A stretch of DNA of 64,000 nt from SLRI01 sp964576715 (GTDB lineage: Bacteria > Pseudomonadota > Alphaproteobacteria > Geminicoccales > Geminicoccaceae), in NCBI GenBank assembly GCA_964576715.1, contig CAZNWE010000002.1:41280-105279 (forward strand), in the 5' to 3' direction. Both the position numbers and the translations under genes were made by a program. Shown here one piece after another: positions 41,905-50,212 of the stretch. A model generated the notes under the pieces. The model saw only the letters and a list, made by a program, of their open reading frames with translations. It was not told the DNA's origin and did no database searches. Positions within the stretch are counted from its first letter, which is position 1. Each line of letters opens with the position of its first letter.

Positions 41905-42114
41905 ATGGCCCGAGCCGGCACGCGACACGACCCGAGCGCCGACCCGGCCGCCGATCGGCTGGCCCTGACCAGCCCTTTCCGGCAAGCCGGGTCGTCGGTC
42001 TGTTGGGCGATGCGGCTGCTGCGGGCGAACCAGCGCCGAGCGACGAACCGCGGCGTCCAGGCACCGGGCCGGGTGGCCATGCCGTGCCTGGCCGTTCGCC
42101 ATGGCAGGCGCTGA
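41905..42114 (+). pseudogene. hpnD: 5' remnant of hpnD (presqualene diphosphate synthase)
   Basis: TTGGAGGAG precedes an ATG at 41905. The frame reads RLALTSPFRQAGSSVCWAMR then LLRANQRRA, matching the N-terminus of HpnD (typically GSSFYWAMRLLP..RR). The next expected element, AMYAVYAFCREVDDIAD with the first Asp-rich motif, is missing, and the frame ends after 69 codons, overlapping the hpnE start by 14 bases. A full HpnD has about 280 residues. The ribosome site and position before hpnE are kept, so the gene was probably lost by internal deletion. Assignment is by motif memory. Confidence 0.6.
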
Positions 42115-43360
42115 GCGACCCCGGGTGCACGTCGTCGGTGCCGGGCTCGCCGGACTGGCCGCGGCGACCCGCCTCGTCGCCGGCGGCGTCGCCGTCGAGC
42201 TGCACGAAATGGCCGCACCGGGCGGCCGCTGCCGGTCGTTTCTCGATCCGCGCCTGGAGCGGACCATCGACAACGGCAACCATTTGCTGCTCAGCGGCAA
42301 CCGCGCAGCGCTCGCCTATCTCGCCCGGATCGGTGCGGCCGACAGCCTGGCCGGGCCGGCCGTCGCGGCGTTCGACTTCGTCGATCTCGCCAGCCGCGAC
42401 CGCTGGCAGGTCCGCCCCAATCATGGCCCCCTGCCGTTCTGGCTGCTGCGCCCCGGCCGGCGGGTCGCCGGCACCCGGCTGCGCGACTACCTGGCCCTCG
42501 CTCGGCTGCTGGCACCACCGGCCGAAGCGACGGTCGGCGAGCTGGTCGATCGGGCAAGCCCGCTCTATCGCCGGTTCATCGAGCCGCTGGTGGTGGCAGC
42601 GCTCAATACCCCGGCGCGCGAAGCCAGTGCCCGGCTGTTCGCGGCGATGCTGCACGAGGCCGTGCTGCCCGGGGCCGCCGCCTGCCGGCCGCTGGTGGCG
42701 CGCCACAGCCTGGCCGCGAGCTTCGTCGCACCGGCGCTGCGCTGGCTCGAGGCGCGCGGCACCCGGCTCCACGGCAACCGGCGGCTGCGCCGCCTGGTCT
42801 TCCGTGGCGGGCGGGTCGAGGCGCTGGCGTTCGGCGGGCTGGAGCTGCCGCTCCGGCCGACGGATCGGGTGGTACTGGCCCTGCCCGCGTCGGCGACGGC
42901 CGAGCTCGTGCCCGGCCTCGCCGTCCCGAGCGCGCATTCGGCGATCTTGAACATCCACTACCGGCTGGCCGGGCCGGCGCCCGCCGTCCCCCTGCTCGGC
43001 CTGGTCGGCGGCTTCGCCGAATGGCTGTTTTGCCGGGGCGACGTGGTGTCGGTGACGGTGAGTGCCGCCGATCGACATCTCGAGACCCCGGCCGCTGCGC
43101 TCGCCGCCCGCGCCTGGCCCGAGGTGGCATCGGCCCTCGACCTCGAGGCGCCGATGCCCGAGCGGTTTCGGGTGATCAAGGAACGCCGGGCCACCTTCCG
43201 CCAGACGCCGGCAGCCGCCGCTAGGCGGCCGGCGGCGCGCACCGCCTATGCCAACCTGCTGCTCGCCGGCGACTGGACCGATACCGGGCTGCCGGCGACG
43301 ATCGAAGGGGCGATCCGCTCGGGCGAGCAGGCAGCCGGGCTGATCCTGGCCGCACCTTAG
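42101..43360 (+). CDS. hpnE: hydroxysqualene dehydroxylase HpnE
   Basis: A 419-residue FAD-dependent amine-oxidase-fold enzyme that reduces hydroxysqualene to squalene in hopanoid synthesis. The dinucleotide motif VVGAGLAGLAAATRLVAGG opens the chain, followed by HEMAAPGGRCRSF and the HpnE-typical TIDNGNHLLLSGN. The C-terminal FAD motif is LLLAGDWTDTGLPATIEGAI. The ATG at 42101 has no clear ribosome site of its own, as expected if translation was once coupled to hpnD. hpnC lies 5.6 kb upstream on the other strand. Confidence 0.93.
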   Translation: MAGAERPRVHVVGAGLAGLAAATRLVAGGVAVELHEMAAPGGRCRSFLDPRLERTIDNGNHLLLSGNRAALAYLARIGAADSLAGPAVAAFDFVDLASRDRWQVRPNHGPLPFWLLRPGRRVAGTRLRDYLALARLLAPPAEATVGELVDRASPLYRRFIEPLVVAALNTPAREASARLFAAMLHEAVLPGAAACRPLVARHSLAASFVAPALRWLEARGTRLHGNRRLRRLVFRGGRVEALAFGGLELPLRPTDRVVLALPASATAELVPGLAVPSAHSAILNIHYRLAGPAPAVPLLGLVGGFAEWLFCRGDVVSVTVSAADRHLETPAAALAARAWPEVASALDLEAPMPERFRVIKERRATFRQTPAAAARRPAARTAYANLLLAGDWTDTGLPATIEGAIRSGEQAAGLILAAP

Positions 43361-43430
43361 GCGGACCTGGGGTTCCCTGGCGCCCGCGTCCCGGCTATGG
43401 CGCAGCGAGGTCGAGCTACCGGGACAGCGG

Positions 43431-46400
43431 ATGACGATCACGGAGGCCGAGATCGAGCGGCTGTTGAGCGAGGTGATGGTCGCCCGCGGCCGTGCCTACA
43501 ACCGCAAGGGGCGTGTGCTCGCGGTCGAGCGGCTGCCGGGCGGCCGGATCGCCGCCAAGGTGCGCGGCAACGCCGCCGCGCCCTACATTCAGTCGATCAC
43601 CCTGGTGCGCGACGAGGCCGGCACGCTGCGCCGCATCGACGGCTCGTGCAGCTGTCCGGTCGGCCACAACTGCAAGCACGTCGCGGCGGCACTCCTCGCC
43701 TTGGCGGTGAACGAGCGGGCGCCATCGCCCAGGCAACGGCCGGCGCCGCCGCAGCCGGCCGAGCCGCCGCCGTCGCTGTCGCCCGAGCTGCGCCTCTGGC
43801 TGGCCGAGCTCGAGACCGCCGACCGGCCGCAGCCCGCCGAGGCGGATGCCTATCCCCCTGGGGTCAAGGACCGGCTGCTCTACGTCGTCGACGTGACGGA
43901 CCGGGGCATCTTGCGGGTCGAACCCATGAAGGCCACGCTGCGCCAGGACGGTGACTTCAGCCGCACCGTGCGGCGCTACGATGCCTCGGGGCTCGGCTGG
44001 CGGGAGCCCGCGAAGTTCGTCCGGCCAACCGACCAGCGCATCCTGCATCGCCTGAAGCTGCTCGGCCTCGACCCGGACCGCTACGCGCCGCGGACGATGG
44101 CGGCGGTCGCCAGCCCGTTGCCGGGCGAGGTGCTCGACCTCCTGCTGCTGATCGCCCGAACCGGGCGCGGGCGATGGGCCAAGGCGCACGGCCCGGTGCT
44201 CGCCGAGGCCGCACCACGCCAGGCGACCCTGGCCTGGCAGGACGACGAGAGCGGTCGTCAGCGGCTGGCGGCGATCGACGCCGAGGCTCGGCCCCTGGCC
44301 GTCCTGCCGCTCGAGCCGCCGGCCTTCGTCGATCCGGCGACCGGGGCTCTCGGCCGGCTCGAGCTCGCGGCGCCGCAGCGGCTGGTCGCGACCCTGCTGC
44401 GCGCGCCCGAGATCCCGCCCGAAGCCGCACCGGTCGTCGCCGACGCGCTCGGTCGTCTGCGGAGCGCCAGGCTGCCGGCACCCAGACTGATCGCCGCCGA
44501 AACGCGCACCGGCATTGCCCCGACCCCGGTGCTGCAGCTTTCGACGGTTACCGCCCGGCAGCGGCTCGGCCGCTGGTCGGGCACCGGCCCGCCCTTCGCG
44601 CTGCCGGTCCTGCGGCTCGCCTTCGACTATGCCGGCCACCGGGTCCGCGCCTTTCCCTACGACGATCCGCAGTTTCGCGAGGCCGACACCCTGGTGACCC
44701 TCGGCCGCGACCGGGCGGCCGAGCAGCGCGCCCACGATCGCCTGCGGCGGTGCGGCACCGAGCGCCTCGACCGGCAACCGGCACTCGCCCCAGGGCGCGA
44801 GGCCGAGGCGCTGGATCAAGTCTTCACCAGCGATGGCGATCTCGATTTCGAGATGGCGAACCAGGCCCTCGCCTTCATGGCGGAGGAGCTGCCGTTGCTG
44901 CGCGCCGCCGGTTGGCGGGTCGAGATCGATCCGAGCTGGCCCTATCGGCTGCACGAGGGCCCGGTCGCGATCCGGGCCGGGATCGACGACGGTGACGGCA
45001 CCTGGTTCTCGGTCGGCCTCACCCTCGATGCCGGCGGCCAGCGCCTCGATCTCGCGCCGCTGATCCTCTCGATCATCGCGGCCCTGCCGCTGGCGGCGGA
45101 CGGCACGCTGGCCGAGGATTTCGACCTCGAGGAGTTCCTCGCCGACCTCACCCTCTACCAGCGGCTCGAGGATGGCAGCCACGTGCCGATCGAGGCGGTG
45201 ACGCTGGCTCCCCTGGTCGAGGCGTTCCTCGCCGCACAGGGGCTGCTCGACGGCTTTCACCCGGCCGAGGCGGCCCGCGTCGCGGCCCTGGCCGAGGCGC
45301 TCGACGGCTGCGGCGTGCCGTTCGAGGGTGGCCAGGCGCTGCTCGAGCTGGGCCGGCGGCTCAGAGCGCTGGGGGCAGCGCCGATGGTCGAGCCGCCCGC
45401 CGGACTGAAGGCGGCACTTCGGCCGTACCAGAAGACCGGCTACGGCTGGTTGCGGGCCGTCGCCGCCACCGGCTTCGGGGCAGTGCTCGCCGACGACATG
45501 GGGCTCGGCAAGACGGTGCAGGCCCTGGCCCTGCTCGCCCATCTGCACCTCGAGCAAGGCAGCGACCGGCCGAGCCTGTTGGTGGCACCGACCAGCCTGG
45601 TCGGCACCTGGCGGCGCGAGGCCGAGCGCTTCGTGCCGGACCTCAAGGTGCTGATCCTGCACGGGCCAGACCGGCAGGCGCGGTTCGGGGCGATCGCCGA
45701 CCATCACCTGGTGGTCACGACCTACCCGCTCCTGCACCGCGATCACGAGCGCCTGTTCGCCGCGGCTTACGAGCTGGCGATCCTCGACGAGGCGCAAGCC
45801 GTCAAGAACCCGGCCTCGAGTGCCGCCAAGCAGATCCGCAAGGTCGAGGCGCGCACGCGGCTGGCGCTGACCGGCACCCCGGTCGAGAACAATCTCGAGG
45901 ACCTCTGGACCCTGTTCGACTGGTTGATCCCGGGCCTGCTCGGCAACCGCAAGGCGTTCAGGGGACGCTTTCGCCAGGCGATCGAGAAGCACGGCGATGC
46001 CGCGGCACAAGCCTTGCTCAATGCCCGCATCCGCCCGTTCATCCTGCGGCGGAGCAAGGCCGAGGTGGCGACCGAGCTGCCGCCGAAGACCGAGATCGTC
46101 GAAACGGTGAGCCTCGGGCCGGCGCAGCGCGGGCTCTACGAAACGATCCGGCTGACCATGGACCAGCGGGTGCGCCGGGCGATCGCCGAGCGCGGCCTCG
46201 CCGGCAGCCGGATCACCATCCTCGACGCGCTGCTGAAGCTGCGCCAGGTCTGCTGCGACCCGGCTCTCCTGCCCGACGAACCGGGGCGGTCCAAGCACCA
46301 GGACGAGCATGGCGGCGGGGTGTTGCGCGAGAGTGCCAAGCGCGAGCGCTTGCTGGAGATGCTGGAAGCGCTCCTGGCCGAGGGCCGCCGGGTGCTCGTC

Positions 46401-46850
46401 TTCTCGCAGTTCGTCAAGATGCTCCGACTGATCGAGGCCGACGTCAAGGCGCGGGGCTGGGACTACGCCTGGCTCACGGGCGAGACCAAGGACCGCGAGA
46501 CGGTGGTGGCCCGCTTTCAGACGGGCGAGACACCGCTCTTCTTGATCAGCCTCAAGGCCGGCGGGGTCGGGCTGACCCTGACCGCCGCCGAGACGGTGAT
46601 CCTCTACGATCCATGGTGGAACCCGGCGGTCGAGCGGCAGGCCATGGACCGGGCGCACCGCATCGGCCAGGATCGTGCCGTCTTCGTCTACCGGCTGGTC
46701 GCCGAAGGCTCGGTCGAAGAGGCGATCATCACGATGCAGGCGAGAAAGCAGGCGATGGCCGACGCGCTGTTCGAGGGCGAGGCGTCGGGCCCGCTCGGCC
46801 TCGACGAGGACGATCTGGCGAGCCTGTTCCGGCCGCTCGCCGCCGGCTGA
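43431..46850 (+). CDS. SWIM zinc finger / SNF2-family DEAD-like helicase
   Basis: A 1139-residue ATP-dependent DNA translocase. The N-terminal SWIM finger is SCSCPVGHNCKHVAAALLAL (about 81-100). A bacterial SNF2-associated middle region follows (to about 660). Motor: Walker A ADDMGLGKTVQALALLAHL, motif Ia LLVAPTSLVGTWRREAERF, DEAQ-box AILDEAQAVKNP, motif III LTGTPVENNLEDLW, then helicase C with VFSQFVKML, LISLKAGGVGLTLTAAE and DRAHRIGQDRAVFVYRL. This architecture is a RapA/HepA relative found across bacteria; its cellular job is poorly known. Domains and length are intact. Confidence 0.94.
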   Translation: MTITEAEIERLLSEVMVARGRAYNRKGRVLAVERLPGGRIAAKVRGNAAAPYIQSITLVRDEAGTLRRIDGSCSCPVGHNCKHVAAALLALAVNERAPSPRQRPAPPQPAEPPPSLSPELRLWLAELETADRPQPAEADAYPPGVKDRLLYVVDVTDRGILRVEPMKATLRQDGDFSRTVRRYDASGLGWREPAKFVRPTDQRILHRLKLLGLDPDRYAPRTMAAVASPLPGEVLDLLLLIARTGRGRWAKAHGPVLAEAAPRQATLAWQDDESGRQRLAAIDAEARPLAVLPLEPPAFVDPATGALGRLELAAPQRLVATLLRAPEIPPEAAPVVADALGRLRSARLPAPRLIAAETRTGIAPTPVLQLSTVTARQRLGRWSGTGPPFALPVLRLAFDYAGHRVRAFPYDDPQFREADTLVTLGRDRAAEQRAHDRLRRCGTERLDRQPALAPGREAEALDQVFTSDGDLDFEMANQALAFMAEELPLLRAAGWRVEIDPSWPYRLHEGPVAIRAGIDDGDGTWFSVGLTLDAGGQRLDLAPLILSIIAALPLAADGTLAEDFDLEEFLADLTLYQRLEDGSHVPIEAVTLAPLVEAFLAAQGLLDGFHPAEAARVAALAEALDGCGVPFEGGQALLELGRRLRALGAAPMVEPPAGLKAALRPYQKTGYGWLRAVAATGFGAVLADDMGLGKTVQALALLAHLHLEQGSDRPSLLVAPTSLVGTWRREAERFVPDLKVLILHGPDRQARFGAIADHHLVVTTYPLLHRDHERLFAAAYELAILDEAQAVKNPASSAAKQIRKVEARTRLALTGTPVENNLEDLWTLFDWLIPGLLGNRKAFRGRFRQAIEKHGDAAAQALLNARIRPFILRRSKAEVATELPPKTEIVETVSLGPAQRGLYETIRLTMDQRVRRAIAERGLAGSRITILDALLKLRQVCCDPALLPDEPGRSKHQDEHGGGVLRESAKRERLLEMLEALLAEGRRVLVFSQFVKMLRLIEADVKARGWDYAWLTGETKDRETVVARFQTGETPLFLISLKAGGVGLTLTAAETVILYDPWWNPAVERQAMDRAHRIGQDRAVFVYRLVAEGSVEEAIITMQARKQAMADALFEGEASGPLGLDEDDLASLFRPLAAG

Positions 46851-46919
46851 CGCAACCGGCGGATTGCCGGGCACCTGCCGCGGGTTCAGGGTCTGGTGTG
46901 GAACCCTGGGGAGGAGGCG

Positions 46920-47135
46920 ATGCGCTTGCGGACGCTGCTCTTCGTGGTCGGGCTGGCCGTCGGGATGCATGGCGGTGGCGACGGCTCGGCCGGGCGCGCG
47001 CAGACCGGCACCGGTGCCGCTTTGGCTCAGCCATCGGGCGGGGCGGCGAGCCTGGCAAGGCCGTCGGCCAGCGCCTCGGCCGCGGCGTCGCCGGCGAGCC
47101 GGTCGCCGACCTCGGCCTGGATCGCCGCCCGGTAG
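46920..47135 (+). CDS. possible small secreted-protein frame (doubtful)
   Basis: ATG 46920 follows a very strong GGGGAGGAGG. The first 16 residues (MRLRTLLFVVGLAVGM) resemble a signal peptide, and HGGGDGSAGRAQTGTGAALA follows. The rest of the 71-codon frame is antisense to the end of the MarR gene and looks like a composition artefact. It may be the surviving 5' end of a lost secreted protein. No family was recognised. Confidence 0.25.
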   Translation: MRLRTLLFVVGLAVGMHGGGDGSAGRAQTGTGAALAQPSGGAASLARPSASASAAASPASRSPTSAWIAAR

Positions 47136-47491
47136 ACCGGCCACATCCGCTCGAGCAGCGCCATACCGGCAGCGGTGATGCCGATCAGCTGGCCGCGGCC
47201 GTCCTCGGGACAAGGGTGGCGGTCGACCAGTCCTGCCCGCTCCAGCCGCACGATCAGCCGCGACACATTGGGCTGGGCGAGCAGCAGCCGCGCCTCGATC
47301 GCCAATGGGCGCAGGCGCTCGGGCGCGGCTCGGCGCAACTCGAGCAAGACGTCGTACCAGGCGAGCGGCGGCAGTTGCGCGGCCTTCAGGGCAGCTTCGA
47401 TGCCGGCCGCCACCCGCTGCTCGGCGCGTACCAGCGTCGTCCAGACACGAATCACGGCGGCGCTGGGCTGCTGCTCCATCGACCAAGGCAT
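47027..47491 (-). CDS. MarR-family transcriptional regulator
   Basis: A 154-residue winged-helix repressor from ATG 47491. The recognition region is ALAIEARLLLAQPNVSRLIVRL-type (LLLAQPNVSRLIVRLERAGL) and the wing is VDRHPCPEDGRGQLIGITAA, both typical of MarR. Flanking helices form the dimer (VIRVWTTLVRAEQRVAAGIE; MWPVYRAAIQAEVGD). Starts at 47533, 47512 or 47479 are also in frame; 47491 keeps the palindrome at 47501 free. It is divergent from a GST gene, a classical arrangement for MarR control of detoxification. Confidence 0.9.
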   Translation of the reverse strand: MPWSMEQQPSAAVIRVWTTLVRAEQRVAAGIEAALKAAQLPPLAWYDVLLELRRAAPERLRPLAIEARLLLAQPNVSRLIVRLERAGLVDRHPCPEDGRGQLIGITAAGMALLERMWPVYRAAIQAEVGDRLAGDAAAEALADGLARLAAPPDG

Positions 47492-47500
47492 AGCAGGTCC

Positions 47501-47560
47501 ATGCATCTGCATCAAGCTTGACAGTCGATGCATTTACATCTAGTTACATACAAGTGCATC
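47501..47560. promoter_or_regulatory. MarR/GST intergenic promoter and operator candidates
   Basis: TTGACA (47518-47523), 17 bases, then TAGTTA (47541-47546) form a plausible promoter toward the GST gene. Candidate operators are the palindrome ATGCATCTGCAT (47501-47512), GATGCATTTACATC with GATG/CATC arms (47527-47540), and TTACAT repeated 10 bases apart (47534-47539 and 47544-47549), one helical turn. TGCATC returns at 47555-47560. Confidence 0.5.
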
Positions 47561-47580
47561 CAGATTGTGGAGAGACGACG

Positions 47581-48258
47581 ATGTCGGAAGGCCTGCGCCT
47601 GATCAGCCACCCGCTCTGCCCCTACGTGCAGCGGGCGGCGATCGTGCTCGCCGAAAAGGCGATTCCGTTCGAGCGGGTGACCATCGACCTCGCGGCCAAG
47701 CCGGCCTGGTTCTTGGCACTCTCGCCGCTCGGCAAGACGCCGGTGCTCCAGGTGGGCAGCCGCGCTGTCTTCGAATCGGCGGTCATTCTCGAGTATCTCG
47801 AGGAGGTCTACCCGCCGGCGCTGCATCCCGCCGACCCATTGCGGCGCGCCGACCATCGCGCCTGGATCGCGATCGGCTCGGCGGTCCTCGACGACATCGC
47901 CGGGCTCTACTCGGCGCCGGATGCGCCGACCTTCGAGGCCAAGCGGCGCCAGCTCGCCGGGCGCTTCGGGCGGATCGAAACCCGCCTCGTCGCCGAACCC
48001 TGGTTCGACGGGACGGCGTTCAGCCTGGTCGACGCCGTCTACGGCCCGGTCTTTCGCTATTTCGATGCATTCGATCGAATCGTCGATCTCGGCCTCCTGG
48101 CCGGTCGACCCAAGCTCGGCCGCTGGCGGTTGGCCTTGGCTGACCGGCCGACGATCAAAAGCGCGGTGGCGGCGGATCATCCCGATCGGCTCATGGCGTT
48201 CCTCGCCGGCCGAGGCGGGCACCTGTCACGACTGATCGAGAGGCGCAAGGCGGCCTGA
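47581..48258 (+). CDS. glutathione S-transferase family protein (SspA/DHAR-like)
   Basis: A 225-residue GST-fold protein. The thioredoxin-like domain begins LRLISHPLCPYVQRAAIVLA with a catalytic-type Cys in CPYVQRA, as in omega/DHAR/SspA-like proteins. The cis-Pro motif LGKTPVLQV and the glutathione-binding ES pair in VFESAVILEYLEE are present. C-terminal helical domain contains WFDGTAFSLVDAVYGPVFRY. Start at ATG 47581 has GGAGAG upstream. The divergent MarR regulator and repeat-rich promoter suggest induction by an electrophile. Confidence 0.9.
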   Translation: MSEGLRLISHPLCPYVQRAAIVLAEKAIPFERVTIDLAAKPAWFLALSPLGKTPVLQVGSRAVFESAVILEYLEEVYPPALHPADPLRRADHRAWIAIGSAVLDDIAGLYSAPDAPTFEAKRRQLAGRFGRIETRLVAEPWFDGTAFSLVDAVYGPVFRYFDAFDRIVDLGLLAGRPKLGRWRLALADRPTIKSAVAADHPDRLMAFLAGRGGHLSRLIERRKAA

Positions 48259-48590
48259 TCGTCATTTGCCATGCGGCGCACTGCCGGCTCATATGCTCGA
48301 TGCCGTGTTGAGCGACAACCACCCTGACCGGTAGCGACAGCCATGTTGGCCGGTGGGCCCTGATGGAGGGTGGGCGTAGCCCGCCCGGAGGCAGGGCCCA
48401 CCGGCCGCGTTTCCGTCGAGGGGGCAAGGCTTGGGGCCCCATGCCGTCGGTGCTCGTGATCCCTTCGGCAACCAGCTGGAAGCGATTCACGGTGGCTGCG
48501 CCCGGCCGGGCTGAGGGCACCTCGACGTTGCACGAGCCAACCGCCAGGTGGCTGCAGGTCGCCTGGCCAACCAGCCTTGGGAGACCATCG
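48259..48590. other. non-coding stretch carrying a long hairpin
   Basis: About 332 bases between the GST and YHS-domain genes. Apart from the 59-base hairpin described separately, nothing was recognised. An in-frame extension of the YHS gene crosses the hairpin but has no ribosome site and low-complexity residues, so it is not used. Confidence 0.5.
48348..48406. repeat. 59-base nested inverted repeat (REP-like element or small RNA hairpin)
   Basis: GGCCGGTGGGCCCTG (48348-48362) pairs perfectly with CAGGGCCCACCGGCC (48392-48406). Inside, GGGTGGGC (48368-48375) pairs with GCCCGCCC (48379-48386), one G-T pair, around a GTA loop. The two stems are separated by small internal bulges. The structure is far stronger than a typical terminator and has no T-run. 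Confidence 0.85.
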
Positions 48591-49124
48591 ATGCCAAAGT
48601 TGCCTGCGGCGGCGCAAGGCCGTCCGGATCATCTCGCTGGGGGGCGGCGGTCACGGCGCTTGCTCCTGGGGGCCGGTCTGCTCGGTGCCGCTGGCCTGGC
48701 GGTGGTCGGCTGGCGCCGATGGCCGCAGCCATTGCCGCCCGCGCCGGTCTTCACCGCCAACGGCTATGCGATCAGGGGCTACGACCCGGTCGCCTACTTC
48801 GCCTTGGGCCGGCCGGTGGTCGGCGACGATGCCTTCACGGCGCGCTGGAACGGTGCCGTCTGGCGCTTTGCCAGTGCCGCCAATCGCGACGCTTTTCTGG
48901 CCGAGCCTGAGGCCTTCGCCCCGCAATACGGCGGCTTCTGCGCCTGGGCGGTGGCGGCCAAGGGCGAGCTCTATTCCACCCAGCCGGAGAACTGGTCGAT
49001 CGTCGACGGCAAGCTCTATCTCAACTTCAACGACGCCATCCAGGCCACCTGGGAAACCGACATTCCGGGGTTCATCGCGGCGGGCGATCGGCGCTGGCCG
49101 GCGGTCGCGGGCACTGCCGGCTGA
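48591..49124 (+). CDS. YHS domain-containing protein, membrane-anchored
   Basis: A 177-residue protein. One N-terminal helix (RLLLGAGLLGAAGLAVVGW) serves as anchor or uncleaved signal. A YHS-type domain follows: GYAIRGYDPVAYFALGRPVV, RWNGAVWRFASAANRDAFLA and FAPQYGGFCAWAVAAKGELY. This family is tied to metal or heme handling, but the function is not established. Start ATG 48591 has GGGAG upstream. It is convergent with the dehydrogenase at 49127 with only two bases between stops. Confidence 0.88.
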   Translation: MPKLPAAAQGRPDHLAGGRRSRRLLLGAGLLGAAGLAVVGWRRWPQPLPPAPVFTANGYAIRGYDPVAYFALGRPVVGDDAFTARWNGAVWRFASAANRDAFLAEPEAFAPQYGGFCAWAVAAKGELYSTQPENWSIVDGKLYLNFNDAIQATWETDIPGFIAAGDRRWPAVAGTAG

Positions 49125-49126
49125 GC

Positions 49127-50053
49127 TCAGCCATCGAGCGCCGCCAGCACCTCGCGGGCGATCAGGGTCGAGACGCGGGTGTTGCTCTCCTGGGTGACGC
49201 CGGCGATGTGCGGGGTCAAGATCAGGTTCGGCGCAGCGCTGAAGACGGCCGCGGTCTCCCTGGTCAGGGGCTCGGTGGCGAAGACGTCGAGGGCCGCACC
49301 GGCGAGCCGCCCCTGCTGCAGCGCCGCCGCCAGCGCCGGCTCGTCGACGATACCGCCGCGCGCGGCGTTGATCAGGACGGCGGTCGGCTTCATCCGGGCG
49401 AGGGCTGCGGCATCCACCAGGTTCCGTGTGGCGGCGGTGAGCGGCACGTGCAGCGAGACGACGTCCGCCGTGGCGAACAGCGCGTCGAGCGGCAGCTGGC
49501 GGACCTGCTCCCAGGCCGGGTCGCCATTGGGCACGTAGGGGTCGTGCGCGGCGACGCTCATCCCGAGAGCCAGCGCCTTCGTCTTGACCAGCCGGGCGAT
49601 CGCCCCGAGGCCGACCAGGCCCATGCTCTTGCCGGCGAGCTCGCGGCCCATCAGCTCGCCGCGCGGCCAGGCCCCGGCGAGCATCCGGTCGCGCGCCAGA
49701 TAGGCGCCGCGGAGCAGCATGGCGGCGCTGGTGATGACGTATTCGGCGACGGCGAGGTCGTTGGCACCGGTCGCCGGGATGACCTCTACACCGCGCGCCC
49801 GGCAGGCCTCGAGGTCGATATTGTCGAGGCCGACGCCGAGCCGGCCGACGACCGTCAGCCGCCGCCCGGCGTCGAGCAGCGTCCCTCGGACCTGGGTGCG
49901 GTTGCGGACGATCAGGGCGCGGGCGTCGCCGATCGCGCATGCGAGTTCCGCCGGACGGTCGACCAGGGTCGGATCGTAAAGGGTCGGGTAGCGGCCCTGC
50001 AGCGTGGCCACCGCCGCCTCGTTCATGAACTCGCTGATCACGATGCTGGCCAT
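49127..50053 (-). CDS. D-isomer-specific 2-hydroxyacid dehydrogenase (SerA-like)
   Basis: A 308-residue NAD-dependent oxidoreductase. The Rossmann motif is MGLVGLGAIARLVKTKALAL. Catalytic Arg lies in INAARGGIVDEPAL, Glu region in LDVFATEPLTRE and His in LILTPHIAGVTQES. Substrate-domain residues VVGRLGVGLDNIDLEACRAR are typical of phosphoglycerate-dehydrogenase-like enzymes, but there is no ACT domain. GGGAGG precedes two ATGs; 50053 has the better spacing. It is divergent from the Gfo/Idh/MocA-TRAP group and may process the imported hydroxy acid. Confidence 0.92.
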   Translation of the reverse strand: MASIVISEFMNEAAVATLQGRYPTLYDPTLVDRPAELACAIGDARALIVRNRTQVRGTLLDAGRRLTVVGRLGVGLDNIDLEACRARGVEVIPATGANDLAVAEYVITSAAMLLRGAYLARDRMLAGAWPRGELMGRELAGKSMGLVGLGAIARLVKTKALALGMSVAAHDPYVPNGDPAWEQVRQLPLDALFATADVVSLHVPLTAATRNLVDAAALARMKPTAVLINAARGGIVDEPALAAALQQGRLAGAALDVFATEPLTRETAAVFSAAPNLILTPHIAGVTQESNTRVSTLIAREVLAALDG

Positions 50054-50212
50054 CATCCCCCTCCCGATCCGGCGCCCGCGGCGTGCTCGTCGTGCTATCG
50101 GCCGCCGCCGCTGCTGGCAACCATGCGCCGTCGCCCGCCGCGGCATCGCCCTGGTCAACCCGTGCGAAGCGGCCTACATCCGCCGCCACGCGACCGCGAT
50201 CAGGGAATGACG

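Noticed and set aside
43416..47486. A very long open frame (over 1300 codons) on the minus strand opposite the SNF2 helicase gene
   Set aside because: It is an antisense shadow of a GC-rich gene: no domain, Arg/Gln/Gly-rich composition, and it runs through two genes and the intergenic space between them. The plus strand has intact helicase motifs.
48363..48590. Upstream extension of the YHS-domain protein
   Set aside because: It would read through the 59-base hairpin with Pro/Gly/Arg-rich residues, whereas ATG 48591 has a ribosome site and precedes the membrane anchor directly.
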